DNA of 46,017 nucleotides from Burkholderia sp. H160 (GTDB lineage Bacteria > Pseudomonadota > Gammaproteobacteria > Burkholderiales > Burkholderiaceae): positions 1 through 46,017 of the forward strand of contig ABYL01000049.1 of the NCBI GenBank assembly GCA_000173575.1. The letters run 5' to 3'. This document shows, piece by piece, positions 7,434-16,788 of this stretch. A program made the translations under genes and the position numbers. The notes beneath the pieces were generated by a model. It saw only the letters and a list, made by a program, of their open reading frames with translations. It searched no databases and was not told where the DNA came from. Numbering within the stretch: the first letter of the stretch is position 1; the number at the start of each line of letters is the position of its first letter.

Positions 7434-8630
7434 TCAAAGTCCGAGAATCATCTGCGCGATGATGTTCTTTTGAATTTCGTTCGAGCCGCCGTAAATCGAC
7501 GTCTTGCGGAAGTTGAAGTAGTACGCGGCGAGCGGCGCTGCATCGTCATCGCCAGCGAGACTGTGCTCGCGTTCGCCTTCGAGGAACGGCACGTCGAACG
7601 GTGCGGCGAGCGGACCGATGGCTTCGAACATCAGCTCGGTCAGCCCCTGCTGCACTTCCGTGCCCTTGATCTTCAGCATCGATGCTTCCGGGCCCGGACC
7701 GCGGCCGCGTGCCTCGTTGGCCACCACGCGTTGGACGGTAACTTCGAGCGCCATCAACTCGATCTCGAGACTCGCGACCTTCGCGGCAAACACCGGATCG
7801 TGCAACAGCGGCTTACCGTTCTTTTTCTGATTCAGCGAGACACGCTTGAGAAAGGCCAGTTCGCGCTTTGACCCGCCGACTCGCGCAATGCCGGTACGCT
7901 CGTGCCCGAGCAGGTATTTCGCATACGTCCAGCCGCGGTTTTCTTCGCCGACCAGATTGTCGACGGGCACTTTGACGTCCTCGAAGAACACTTCGTTGAC
8001 TTCATGATCTTCGTCGAGCGTGATGATCGGTCGCACCGTGATGCCCGGCGTTTTCATGTCGATCAGCAGGAACGAGATGCCCTCCTGCTTTTTGGCACCG
8101 CTGTCGGTGCGCACGAGGCAAAACATCATGTCGGCATGCTGGCCGAGCGTGGTCCAGGTCTTCTGACCATTGACCAAGTAATGATCATCGACGCGCTCAG
8201 CGCGAGTGCGCAGCGACGCAAGGTCGGAGCCCGACCCCGGCTCAGAATAGCCTTGGCACCACCAGTCCGTGCCGTCCAGAATACGCGGCAGATAGTGGCG
8301 CTTTTGTGCCTCGTTGCCATACTTCATCAGTACCGGCGCGACCATCGACACACCGAAAGGCAGCACGGAAGGCGCGCCGATTCGCGCGCACTCCTCTTCC
8401 CAGATATGCCGTTGCGTCGCGTCCCAGCCGGGGCCGCCGTATTCGCGCGGCCACGCGACCGCCGACCAGCCTCGCGTGCCGAGCAGCCTGTGCCAGCTTG
8501 CGAAGTCTTCGCGGGAAAGACGTTTGTGATTGAGAACCTTGTCGCTCAGCTCGCGAGGCAGATTCGCTTCGAGCCAGGCGCGGATGTCGGCGCGGAACGC
8601 GTCTTCAGCGGGGGAGTAGTCCAGATTCAT
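7434..8630 (-). CDS. Acyl-CoA dehydrogenase family protein
   Basis: A 398-residue flavoprotein starting MNLDYSPAEDAF. It shows the FAD/substrate strand WCQGYSEPGSGSDLASL, QKTWTTLGQHADMMF, the LLGHERTGIARVGG helix and the C-terminal IYGGSNEIQKNIIAQ. The usual YEG glutamate is replaced by Gly, as in long-chain or isovaleryl-type members that use a glutamate on another helix; the Glu in GHERTG is a candidate. This length and IYGGSNEIQ motif are typical of the larger subunit of heteromeric dehydrogenases. It is followed after 10 bases by a 375-residue dehydrogenase-like protein. The Shine-Dalgarno AGGAGA precedes the start. Substrate unknown. Confidence 0.88.
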   Translation of the reverse strand: MNLDYSPAEDAFRADIRAWLEANLPRELSDKVLNHKRLSREDFASWHRLLGTRGWSAVAWPREYGGPGWDATQRHIWEEECARIGAPSVLPFGVSMVAPVLMKYGNEAQKRHYLPRILDGTDWWCQGYSEPGSGSDLASLRTRAERVDDHYLVNGQKTWTTLGQHADMMFCLVRTDSGAKKQEGISFLLIDMKTPGITVRPIITLDEDHEVNEVFFEDVKVPVDNLVGEENRGWTYAKYLLGHERTGIARVGGSKRELAFLKRVSLNQKKNGKPLLHDPVFAAKVASLEIELMALEVTVQRVVANEARGRGPGPEASMLKIKGTEVQQGLTELMFEAIGPLAAPFDVPFLEGEREHSLAGDDDAAPLAAYYFNFRKTSIYGGSNEIQKNIIAQMILGL

Positions 8631-8678
8631 GCGTAGTGTCTCCTGGCCGCCACCACCCGGGCGCCTGGAGTCACCGCA

Positions 8679-9104
8679 CTATTGCAGCGGTTCCTTCAGC
8701 GCAGCCGGGACCGGCAGCGGCATCACTTCGATGCCTTCCTCGACCAAGGCACGCGCATCCTCCGGCGTCGTGACACCGCGAATGCTGCGCGCGGGCGCTT
8801 CGTTGTAGTGAATGCGCCGCGCTTCCTCGGCGAAGCGGTCGCCCACGTTCTCAGTCTTCTCCAGTACCTCGCGCAGCGCTCGCATCATGTGCGCCTGCAT
8901 TTGCTCCACGCCGGCCGGCGCCTTCGAGTCGGTCGCGCCCGACAGATTCAGACGCGGTGCCGACGGCAAACGGCTTACCTCGTGCGCACCGCAGATCGGA
9001 CATTCGACGAGCTTGCGGGACTGCTGCGACTCGAAGTCATCAGCCGAAGCGAACCAGCCTTCGAACCGATGGCCATGCGGACACTGTAAATCGAGGACCT
9101 TCAT
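8679..9104 (-). CDS. DUF1178 family zinc-ribbon protein
   Basis: A 141-residue small protein of unknown function. The N-terminus MKVLDLQCPHGHRFEGWF carries Cys8, His10 and His12, and ECPICG gives Cys35 and Cys38, a plausible zinc site. WFASADDFESQ is the hallmark of DUF1178. The C-terminal half is a charged helix-rich region that includes EEARRIHYNEAPARSIRG and a conserved GVTTPEDARALVEEGIEVMPLP end. The family is widespread in alpha- and betaproteobacteria without a known role. It is the first gene after the promoter at 9127-9154, and 48 bases separate it from the downstream dehydrogenase gene, so cotranscription is likely but not certain. Confidence 0.85.
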   Translation of the reverse strand: MKVLDLQCPHGHRFEGWFASADDFESQQSRKLVECPICGAHEVSRLPSAPRLNLSGATDSKAPAGVEQMQAHMMRALREVLEKTENVGDRFAEEARRIHYNEAPARSIRGVTTPEDARALVEEGIEVMPLPVPAALKEPLQ

Positions 9105-9126
9105 GTGGAATCAGGGCTTGCGTGCC

Positions 9127-9154
9127 AGTTTAGCGCAAAATTAAAATTTGTGAA
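9127..9154 (-). promoter_or_regulatory. Predicted sigma-70 promoter for the DUF1178/acyl-CoA operon
   Basis: On the minus strand TTCACA (9149-9154) and TAAACT (9127-9132) are separated by 16 bases. The -35 box matches consensus in five of six positions and the -10 in four. The spacer is AT-rich in a GC-rich genome. Transcription would begin near 9120, just before the DUF1178 start at 9104. Confidence 0.5.
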
Positions 9155-9163
9155 CGGTCGTTC
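9152..9163. promoter_or_regulatory. Small palindrome overlapping the -35 box
   Basis: GAACG-GT-CGTTC is a perfect 5-2-5 inverted repeat whose left arm overlaps the predicted -35 box. This position suits a repressor operator. Palindromes with AACG/CGTT arms are common among TetR-type repressors of fatty-acid and branched-chain catabolism. No regulator gene lies next to it in this window. Confidence 0.4.
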
Positions 9164-9320
9164 GTAAAACTTTGGAGCCGACGCGCAGTGGCCAGATGCT
9201 GTACGGGAATCTGACCCGGGTGGGCGATTTTAACGCTTTACGGCAGGCGCTGCCGAAGGCGGCCCGGCGCGTAAGCCGTACCAAGCTTGCTCCGTTCTCC
9301 CGCTCCCTTCCGCCGCCCTG

Positions 9321-9845
9321 CTACGCCACGAGATTTGCGAGTCGACGGCTCACACGCGGTTCGATCTGAAGGGCTTCCTTCGTCAAGTTGATCTGCTTTG
9401 CCAGTTTTGCCATATCCACCACACCGGCCTTGATCTCGTACTCGCCGCGCGCGGTCAGCCATTCGAGCACGTCCGCCAGATGCCACACCGACGCACTGCC
9501 TTCGTGGACCGGCGGCGGGAAGTCAATGGCGTGGTTCAGCATCAACTTGCGCATGTTTTGCCGCGACACGCCGGCCACCTCAGCCACGTCGGTCAGCCCC
9601 ACGAAGTCAGGTCCCGCCTCGACCAGCCGCGCGGACGGCACCGCGCGTTTCACGTCCTTGAGCGCGCTGGCGACCGCCTCGAATGCGCTCGGGCCTTCAC
9701 GCGTGAAAAGCAGCCCGAGACGACCGGGTTGCCCGACGCCAACCGTGGCGTCGTCGCACCCTGTCTCCCCCAGCCGCTCGACGATTGCGTCCGCATCGCA
9801 ATCTTCCGCAGCGAGGCGGTATTTCAACGTGAACACATATTCCAT
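9321..9845 (-). CDS. Helix-turn-helix DNA-binding protein, candidate antitoxin
   Basis: A 174-residue protein with no assigned function. The N-terminal region (1-75) starts MEYVFTLKYRL and looks like a small alpha/beta domain. Residues about 85-135 form a MerR/excisionase-like winged helix-turn-helix: GLTDVAEVAGVSRQNMRKLM, then FPPPVHEGSASVWHLADVLEWL. The C-terminal tail is helical. The start ATG has AGGAG at a 6-base spacing. It lies 63 bases downstream of a small basic HicA-like protein, in the toxin-first order of hicAB. A role as the DNA-binding antitoxin and autoregulator is inferred. It could instead be a stand-alone transcription factor. Confidence 0.7.
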   Translation of the reverse strand: MEYVFTLKYRLAAEDCDADAIVERLGETGCDDATVGVGQPGRLGLLFTREGPSAFEAVASALKDVKRAVPSARLVEAGPDFVGLTDVAEVAGVSRQNMRKLMLNHAIDFPPPVHEGSASVWHLADVLEWLTARGEYEIKAGVVDMAKLAKQINLTKEALQIEPRVSRRLANLVA

Positions 9846-9908
9846 ACGTTACTCCTGCCTTTGTGTGGCCCGGGTTATTGCGATTCCTGGCTAATACCCA
9901 TGAACCGA

Positions 9909-10154
9909 CTAGCGTCGAGCCGTGCAGTTGTCGGCGATGCGCCGCAAGTGTCTGGCGTGATTGCCGGGGTTCTTCGGCGTACTCCAGACGCTCGATATAC
10001 AGAACTCTCCGCAACGGCACTCGCCGTTGTTGTACGGGCGATAGATTTTTCCCCACGCATGACCTGTACCGCCGTCCCGAACGCTCCAGCCGTGCTGCTC
10101 CGCGTACGCCAATGCGGTCTCGATCTCCTTCTTCGTGTGCCTTCTTCGCAGCAT
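9909..10154 (-). CDS. Small basic protein, HicA-like candidate toxin
   Basis: An 81-residue protein. The ATG at 10154 (MLRRRHTKKEIE) is preceded by GGAGG at 5-base spacing and is preferred over a TTG at 10193 that has no ribosome site. After an N-terminal helix comes HGWSVRDGGTGHAWGKIYRP, which resembles the GW-V-R--GSHHHF core of HicA mRNA interferases, with a His at the corresponding place. It continues SVWSTPKNPGNHARHLRRI, like the TVP...LK-ILK end of HicA. The Cys-rich insert ECRCGEFC and a later Cys could bind metal. A HicA-like double-stranded-RNA-binding fold is inferred by eye only. The neighbour is an HTH protein, not a HicB. Confidence 0.65.
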   Translation of the reverse strand: MLRRRHTKKEIETALAYAEQHGWSVRDGGTGHAWGKIYRPYNNGECRCGEFCISSVWSTPKNPGNHARHLRRIADNCTARR

Positions 10155-10185
10155 CGACACCTCCAATGTAGGCAGTTCGTCTTTA

Positions 10186-10201
10186 GTTGTCAACCGACAA
10201 C
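10186..10201. promoter_or_regulatory. Perfect inverted repeat upstream of the small candidate toxin gene
   Basis: GTTGTC-AACC-GACAAC is a perfect 6-4-6 inverted repeat, 32 bases upstream of the ATG at 10154. On the minus strand it includes TTGACA, which could serve as a -35 box. Its place fits autorepression by the downstream HTH protein. The only -10 candidate at 17 bases (TACATT) would start the transcript inside the Shine-Dalgarno sequence, so the true -10 is uncertain. Confidence 0.5.
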
Positions 10202-10382
10202 CATGAATGGACTCAAAATCAGATTACTCCGGTGCCGATCATTCGTTATCCCAAACAAGATCAGCGACCGACACGGAGATCGGAAGGTTCATACTAGCCC
10301 GCGCCCGGCGCCGCGACGAGCCAGCCGGATGGCATAGGAAACAGCTTATTCTTGAGCCAGAACGAAGCCGCGCAACCAATGA

Positions 10383-10420
10383 CAAAGCCCCTGCCGGTCA
10401 TCGACCAACAGGGGCTTCGT
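10383..10420 (-). terminator. Terminator after the Nudix gene
   Basis: AAGCCCCTG (10385-10393) and CAGGGGCTT (10409-10417) form a perfect 9-base-pair stem with a 15-base loop. On the minus strand it is followed by a short T-run (CTTTG). It lies 43 bases beyond the Nudix stop and probably ends the transcript that carries the 3' end of the nuo region. Confidence 0.65.
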
Positions 10421-10459
10421 TAAACGGCAACGCGGATCAGCTCTGCGACAAAGGCAAAC

Positions 10460-11050
10460 CTATACCACCGCGGGCGCCTCCGTCGGCCACGTGCCCGACA
10501 GCACTTTCTCGAGCCAGAATGTACCGATGATCGTCTTCACATCGGTGATCTTGCCCGTGCGCACCCACTCCGACACCTGCTCCACGGTTGCCGTAAAGAG
10601 TTCCAGAAACTCGCCGTCGTCGAGCTTGCGCTCGCCCGCGGTCAGGCCCCGCGCGAGATAGATATCGATGAATTCGGTGGAGTACGAAATGATCGGGTGA
10701 ATCCGTGTCAGGTACACGTACTCGCGAGCGGTATAGCCGGTTTCCTCGCGAAGTTCCCGCACCGCGCAGGCCAGCGCGCCCTCGTTCGGGTCGAGCTTGC
10801 CGGCCGGATATTCGACCATCACCTTGCCCATCGGATAGCGATACTGACTTTCGAGCAGCACGCGACCATCATCGAACAAAGGGATCACCATGACGGCGCC
10901 CGGATGCTGAACGTATTCGCGCGTCGCCTGTTTGCCGTCTGGCAGTCGGACCGTATCGTACTTGACCGTCATGAACGGTCCTTGATGGACCGTCTTGCTG
11001 TCGATACATGTCTCGGTTAGCGCGGCATCGTGATTGGGAAGTTCAGCCAT
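10460..11050 (-). CDS. Nudix hydrolase, ADP-ribose pyrophosphatase-like
   Basis: A 196-residue Nudix enzyme. The complete Nudix box runs from Gly84 to Tyr106: GKLDPNEGALACAVREL followed by REETGY, with Glu90, Arg98, Glu99, Glu102 and Glu103 in the metal-binding pattern. The preceding QHPGAVMVIPLFDDGRVLLE and QYRYPMGKVMVEYPAG are typical of ADP-sugar or ADP-ribose pyrophosphatases (NudF-like), which hydrolyse ADP-ribose to AMP and ribose 5-phosphate. It follows the DUF2818 gene by 45 bases in the same direction and precedes a terminator, so it probably shares the tail of the nuo transcript. Substrate preference cannot be told from sequence. Confidence 0.88.
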   Translation of the reverse strand: MAELPNHDAALTETCIDSKTVHQGPFMTVKYDTVRLPDGKQATREYVQHPGAVMVIPLFDDGRVLLESQYRYPMGKVMVEYPAGKLDPNEGALACAVRELREETGYTAREYVYLTRIHPIISYSTEFIDIYLARGLTAGERKLDDGEFLELFTATVEQVSEWVRTGKITDVKTIIGTFWLEKVLSGTWPTEAPAVV

Positions 11051-11095
11051 GTGCGGACCTCAGAACAGCCTGGCGCGCGCGACGGCGGCACGCCG

Positions 11096-11392
11096 TCAGC
11101 GGCGTTTGACGAGATATTGGAAGGTAAATCCGGGGAAAGCGAACACGACGAACAGCGCGAACGTGATCGCATAGAACTGCCAGCCCTGCTCGAAGCGGTT
11201 GCCTGCGCGCGCTTCGAGCAGAAAGCCCAGCGCGCCAACCACGAAATACAGCACGATCAGTTCTGCTATCCGGATCCATGCGCTTTTCTTCGTCGCTTTC
11301 AACGGCACGGCGGCGAAGAGGCGCTGATTCAGGAACGGCAGGTTGGCGCCCACCAGCGCCAACAGCACGATAAACCAGCCCGCAGCGGACAT
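11096..11392 (-). CDS. DUF2818 membrane protein at the end of the nuo operon
   Basis: A 98-residue hydrophobic protein with three likely membrane helices, at about residues 4-24, 43-62 and 73-92. The N-terminal NLPFLNQRLF and C-terminal FPGFTFQYLVKRR are recognisable features of DUF2818. Its start codon shares one base with the nuoN stop (TGATG), so translation is coupled to nuoN. In betaproteobacteria this family is habitually the gene after nuoN, which suggests an accessory or assembly role for complex I. That role is inferred from position; no function is established to my knowledge. Confidence 0.85.
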   Translation of the reverse strand: MSAAGWFIVLLALVGANLPFLNQRLFAAVPLKATKKSAWIRIAELIVLYFVVGALGFLLEARAGNRFEQGWQFYAITFALFVVFAFPGFTFQYLVKRR

Positions 11393-12864
11393 CAGAGCAG
11401 CAGCGTGTGCTGGATTGCCTGCAGACAGGCGCGCAGAAGCGGATCCGGCACGATACCGAGCACCAGGACCGCGACGCCGTTGAGCGCGAGCAACGCACGC
11501 GTGCTCGTGTCGGCCAGGATCGTGGACTTATCTTGCGGCTCGTCGAAGTACATCAGCTTGACGATACGCAGGTAGTAGAACGCGCCGAACAGCGACGTGA
11601 TCACGGCCAACACGGTGAGCCAGGTCAAGCCAGCGTTCATCGTCGCCTGCAGCACGGCGAGCTTCGCGTAGAAGCCGACTGCCGGCGGAATACCCGCGAG
11701 CGAGAACATCATGATCATCATGACAAAGGCGAATACCGGGCTGCGCTGATTGAGGCCCTTGAAGTCCTCGAGCGTGTCGGCTTCGAAGTCGCGGCGCGCG
11801 AGCAGCATGATGACGCCGAAGGTGCCGAGCGTCGTGATCAGGTAGACGATGCTGTAGAACATCGCCGCGCTGTACGCGCTCGCGGCGCCCGTGGTCTTCT
11901 GGTCCACCACGCCGGCGAGCAGGCCGAGCAGCACGAAGCCCATGTTCGAGATCGCCGAATACGCGAGCATCCGCTTGACGTTGCGCTGCACGATACCGGT
12001 GATGTTGCCGACGATCAGCGACAGCGCCGCCAGAATCACCAGCATCTGTTGCCATTCGACCGCGAGCGGCAGCAGGCCCATCACGAGGAAACGCAGACCC
12101 CAGGCAAACGCCGCGACCTTCGGGCCACCGCCAACGATGAGCGTCATCGCCGTCGGCGCGCCCTGGTACACGTCAGGCACCCACATATGGAACGGCACTG
12201 CGCCCATCTTGAACGCCACGCCCGCCACGATGAAGATCACGCCGAACAGCAGCACGGTCGGATCGTAGTGGCTCGTGCTGATCGCCTTGAACACTTCGTT
12301 CAGGTCGAGCGAGCCGGTCGCGCCGTAGAGCATCGAAATACCGTACAGCAGGAAGCCGGAAGCCAGTGCGCCGAGCACGTAGTACTTCATCGCCGCTTCG
12401 TTCGACGACGCCACTTCGCGACGCAGTGCGATCACCGCGTACAGCGACAGCGACATCAGTTCCAGACCGAGGTACAGCGTCAGGAAGTTGTTGCCCGAGA
12501 TCATCACGATCTGGCCGAGCAGCGAGAACATGCCGAGCAGGAAGAAGTCGCCGCGGAACAGGCTGCGGTCTTCGAGGTAGCGACGCGAATAAACGATTGT
12601 CACCGCATAGCCGAGCGAGACCACCGCCTTCATCGCGTTGGCGAACGGATCGACCACGTACATGTGATCGAAGAAGTAATGCACTTGGGGGTCGAACGCA
12701 TTGATCGCGAACCAGATCCCGGCGACGAGCGTCGAGAAGAACGCGATGAAATACGTGGTGCGGCGACCCTCCTGGCCGACGAACGTGTCGTTGAGCCACG
12801 CGATCACGATGGCGAACATCACCAGTGCGTCGGGCAACAGAGCAGTCATAGGGGCGTTTTGCAT
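11392..12864 (-). CDS. nuoN: NADH-quinone oxidoreductase subunit N
   Basis: A 490-residue antiporter-like membrane subunit of complex I with about 14 transmembrane helices. The proton-channel core is visible in FKMGAVPFHMWVPDVYQGAPT and the later RNVKRMLAYSAISNMGFVLLG segment, both standard in NuoN/ND2. It takes part in proton translocation coupled to NADH oxidation in the inner membrane. The start is the ATG at 12864 (MQNAPMTALLP), 24 bases after nuoM. It is the last canonical subunit gene and overlaps DUF2818 by one base. Length is normal for the family. Confidence 0.97.
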   Translation of the reverse strand: MQNAPMTALLPDALVMFAIVIAWLNDTFVGQEGRRTTYFIAFFSTLVAGIWFAINAFDPQVHYFFDHMYVVDPFANAMKAVVSLGYAVTIVYSRRYLEDRSLFRGDFFLLGMFSLLGQIVMISGNNFLTLYLGLELMSLSLYAVIALRREVASSNEAAMKYYVLGALASGFLLYGISMLYGATGSLDLNEVFKAISTSHYDPTVLLFGVIFIVAGVAFKMGAVPFHMWVPDVYQGAPTAMTLIVGGGPKVAAFAWGLRFLVMGLLPLAVEWQQMLVILAALSLIVGNITGIVQRNVKRMLAYSAISNMGFVLLGLLAGVVDQKTTGAASAYSAAMFYSIVYLITTLGTFGVIMLLARRDFEADTLEDFKGLNQRSPVFAFVMMIMMFSLAGIPPAVGFYAKLAVLQATMNAGLTWLTVLAVITSLFGAFYYLRIVKLMYFDEPQDKSTILADTSTRALLALNGVAVLVLGIVPDPLLRACLQAIQHTLLL

Positions 12865-12888
12865 TGTCTTAAATTCCTCCGCTCGTCG

Positions 12889-14379
12889 TTACTGAGACAA
12901 CGGCAGCTTCGATTGAGCAACGTGGGAGAGGAGGTTTTCCACGGAAACGTGCATCACATCGGTAAAGGGCTTCGGGTACAGGCCCATGAACAGCGTCAGT
13001 GCAGCGAGCACTGCCAGCATGAAAAATTCGCGACGGTCAATGTCGAGCAGGCTCTTCACATGGTCGTTCGCAACCGCGCCGAAGTACACGCGCTTGTACA
13101 TCCACAGCGTGTAGGCCGCGCCGAGAATCAACGTGACTGCCGCGCCACTCGCGATCCAGAAGTTGTACTGGACGGAGGCCAGAATCACCATGAATTCGCC
13201 GACGAAACCGGAAGTGCCCGGCAAGCCACAATTCGCCATCGCGAACAGCATCACGAACGCCGCGAACTTCGGCATCACGTTGACGACGCCGCCGTAGTCG
13301 GCGATCTGACGCGAGTGCATGCGGTCATACAGCACGCCGATGCACAGGAACATCGCGCCCGAGACGAAGCCGTGCGAGATCATCTGCACGATCGCGCCTT
13401 CCGCGCCGAGCTGATTGAAGATGAAGAAGCCGAGCGTGACGAAGCCCATGTGCGCAATCGACGAATACGCGACCAGCTTCTTCATGTCGGCCTGCACCAT
13501 CGCGACGAAACCGATGTAAATCACCGCGATCAGCGACAGCGTGATGACCACCGGCGCGAGGAAATGGCTCGCGTCAGGCGTGATCGGCAGCGAGAAGCGC
13601 AGAAAACCGTACGCGCCGAGCTTCAGCATGATCGCGGCCAGCACGACCGAGCCGCCCGTCGGCGCTTCCACGTGCGCGTCCGGCAACCACGTGTGCACCG
13701 GCCACATCGGCACCTTCACGGCGAAGGCCAGGAAGAACGCGATAAACAGCAACACCTGCGGCGTCATCGCGATCTGCGCGTGCTGCCACGTGGCAAGGTC
13801 GAACGTGCCGGTTTCGTTGTACAGATAGATCAGCGCAACCAGCATCAACAGCGAGCCGGCCAGGGTGTACAGGAAGAACTTGAACGCCGCATACACGCGG
13901 TTCGCCCCGCCCCACACACCGATGATGATGTACATCGGGATCAGCGTCGCTTCGAAGAACACGTAGAACAGCAAGCCGTCAGCCGCGCTGAACACGCCAA
14001 CCATGACGCCCGACAGGATCAGGAACGCCGCCAGGTACTGGCCGACGTTCTTCGTGATCACTTCCCACGCGGCGATCACGACGATCACCGTAATCAACGC
14101 GGTCAACACGACGAACCACATCGAAATACCGTCCACGCCGAGGTGGTACGTGATGTGGAAACGATCGATCCAGCTCGCCTGCTCTTCGAACTGCAGGTCG
14201 GCGGTGCTCGAATCGAAGCTGGTGATCAGCGGCAGCGTGACGAGGAAGCTCAGGACCGAGCCGATCAGCGAAATCCAGCGCGCCGGGGCGGGGTTCTCGT
14301 CGTTGCCGATCGCGAGGACCAGCAGACCGAAGACGATCGGCAACCAGATCGCGATGCTGAGAATCGGATAAGCGTGCAT
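12889..14379 (-). CDS. nuoM: NADH-quinone oxidoreductase subunit M
   Basis: A 496-residue antiporter-like subunit (ND4 homologue). It has FAVKVPMWPVHTWLPDAHVEAP, then GGSVVLAAIMLKLGAYGFLRF, the conserved half-channel helices with their lysines, and MVQADMKKLVAYSSIAHMGFV. It lies in the inner membrane arm of complex I and moves protons. The gene begins 14 bases after nuoL and ends 24 bases before nuoN. A very long frame on the opposite strand across nuoM and nuoN is a GC-rich shadow. Confidence 0.97.
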   Translation of the reverse strand: MHAYPILSIAIWLPIVFGLLVLAIGNDENPAPARWISLIGSVLSFLVTLPLITSFDSSTADLQFEEQASWIDRFHITYHLGVDGISMWFVVLTALITVIVVIAAWEVITKNVGQYLAAFLILSGVMVGVFSAADGLLFYVFFEATLIPMYIIIGVWGGANRVYAAFKFFLYTLAGSLLMLVALIYLYNETGTFDLATWQHAQIAMTPQVLLFIAFFLAFAVKVPMWPVHTWLPDAHVEAPTGGSVVLAAIMLKLGAYGFLRFSLPITPDASHFLAPVVITLSLIAVIYIGFVAMVQADMKKLVAYSSIAHMGFVTLGFFIFNQLGAEGAIVQMISHGFVSGAMFLCIGVLYDRMHSRQIADYGGVVNVMPKFAAFVMLFAMANCGLPGTSGFVGEFMVILASVQYNFWIASGAAVTLILGAAYTLWMYKRVYFGAVANDHVKSLLDIDRREFFMLAVLAALTLFMGLYPKPFTDVMHVSVENLLSHVAQSKLPLSQ

Positions 14380-14393
14380 GAGTGTCCCTCGCC

Positions 14394-16445
<2,052 letters not shown>

Positions 16446-16462
16446 AACCGCTTTTCCTGAAA

Positions 16463-16768
16463 TTAACCTTTGAGCTGATCGAGATCCTCGACATTGATCG
16501 TGTCGAGACTACGGAACAGGGTCACCAGAATTGCGAGACCAATCGCCGCTTCGGCTGCCGCAACCGTCAGCACGAAGAAGACGAAAACCTGGCCGTGCAC
16601 GTCGCCCAGATAGTGCGAGAACGCGACGAAATTGGTGTTCACCGCGAGCAGCATCAGTTCGATCGCCATCAGGATGATGATCACGTTGCGGCGGTTCAGG
16701 AAAATGCCGACGATGCTGATCGCAAACAGGATCGCGCCGAGGACAAGGTAATGGGCAAGGGTCAACAT
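16463..16768 (-). CDS. nuoK: NADH-quinone oxidoreductase subunit K
   Basis: A 101-residue subunit with three membrane helices (ND4L homologue). It starts [18 protein letters not shown]. The conserved glutamates lie in [10 protein letters not shown]-type context ([19 protein letters not shown]) and in [13 protein letters not shown]. These buried acids form part of the central proton-transfer axis of complex I. Length is exactly typical. It sits 20 bases after nuoJ and 17 before nuoL within the operon. Confidence 0.97.
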   Translation of the reverse strand: MLTLAHYLVLGAILFAISIVGIFLNRRNVIIILMAIELMLLAVNTNFVAFSHYLGDVHGQVFVFFVLTVAAAEAAIGLAILVTLFRSLDTINVEDLDQLKG

Positions 16769-16788
16769 GATTTCTATCTCCTGTCCGC

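Noticed and set aside
10154-10193. TTG at 10193 as start of the small candidate toxin
   Set aside because: The ATG at 10154 has GGAGG at ideal spacing, while the TTG lies inside the inverted repeat and has no ribosome site.
10207-10530. A 107-codon plus-strand frame beside the candidate toxin-antitoxin pair
   Set aside because: It runs through the Nudix terminator and into the antisense of the Nudix gene, has no ribosome site, and its sequence is low in hydrophobic core.
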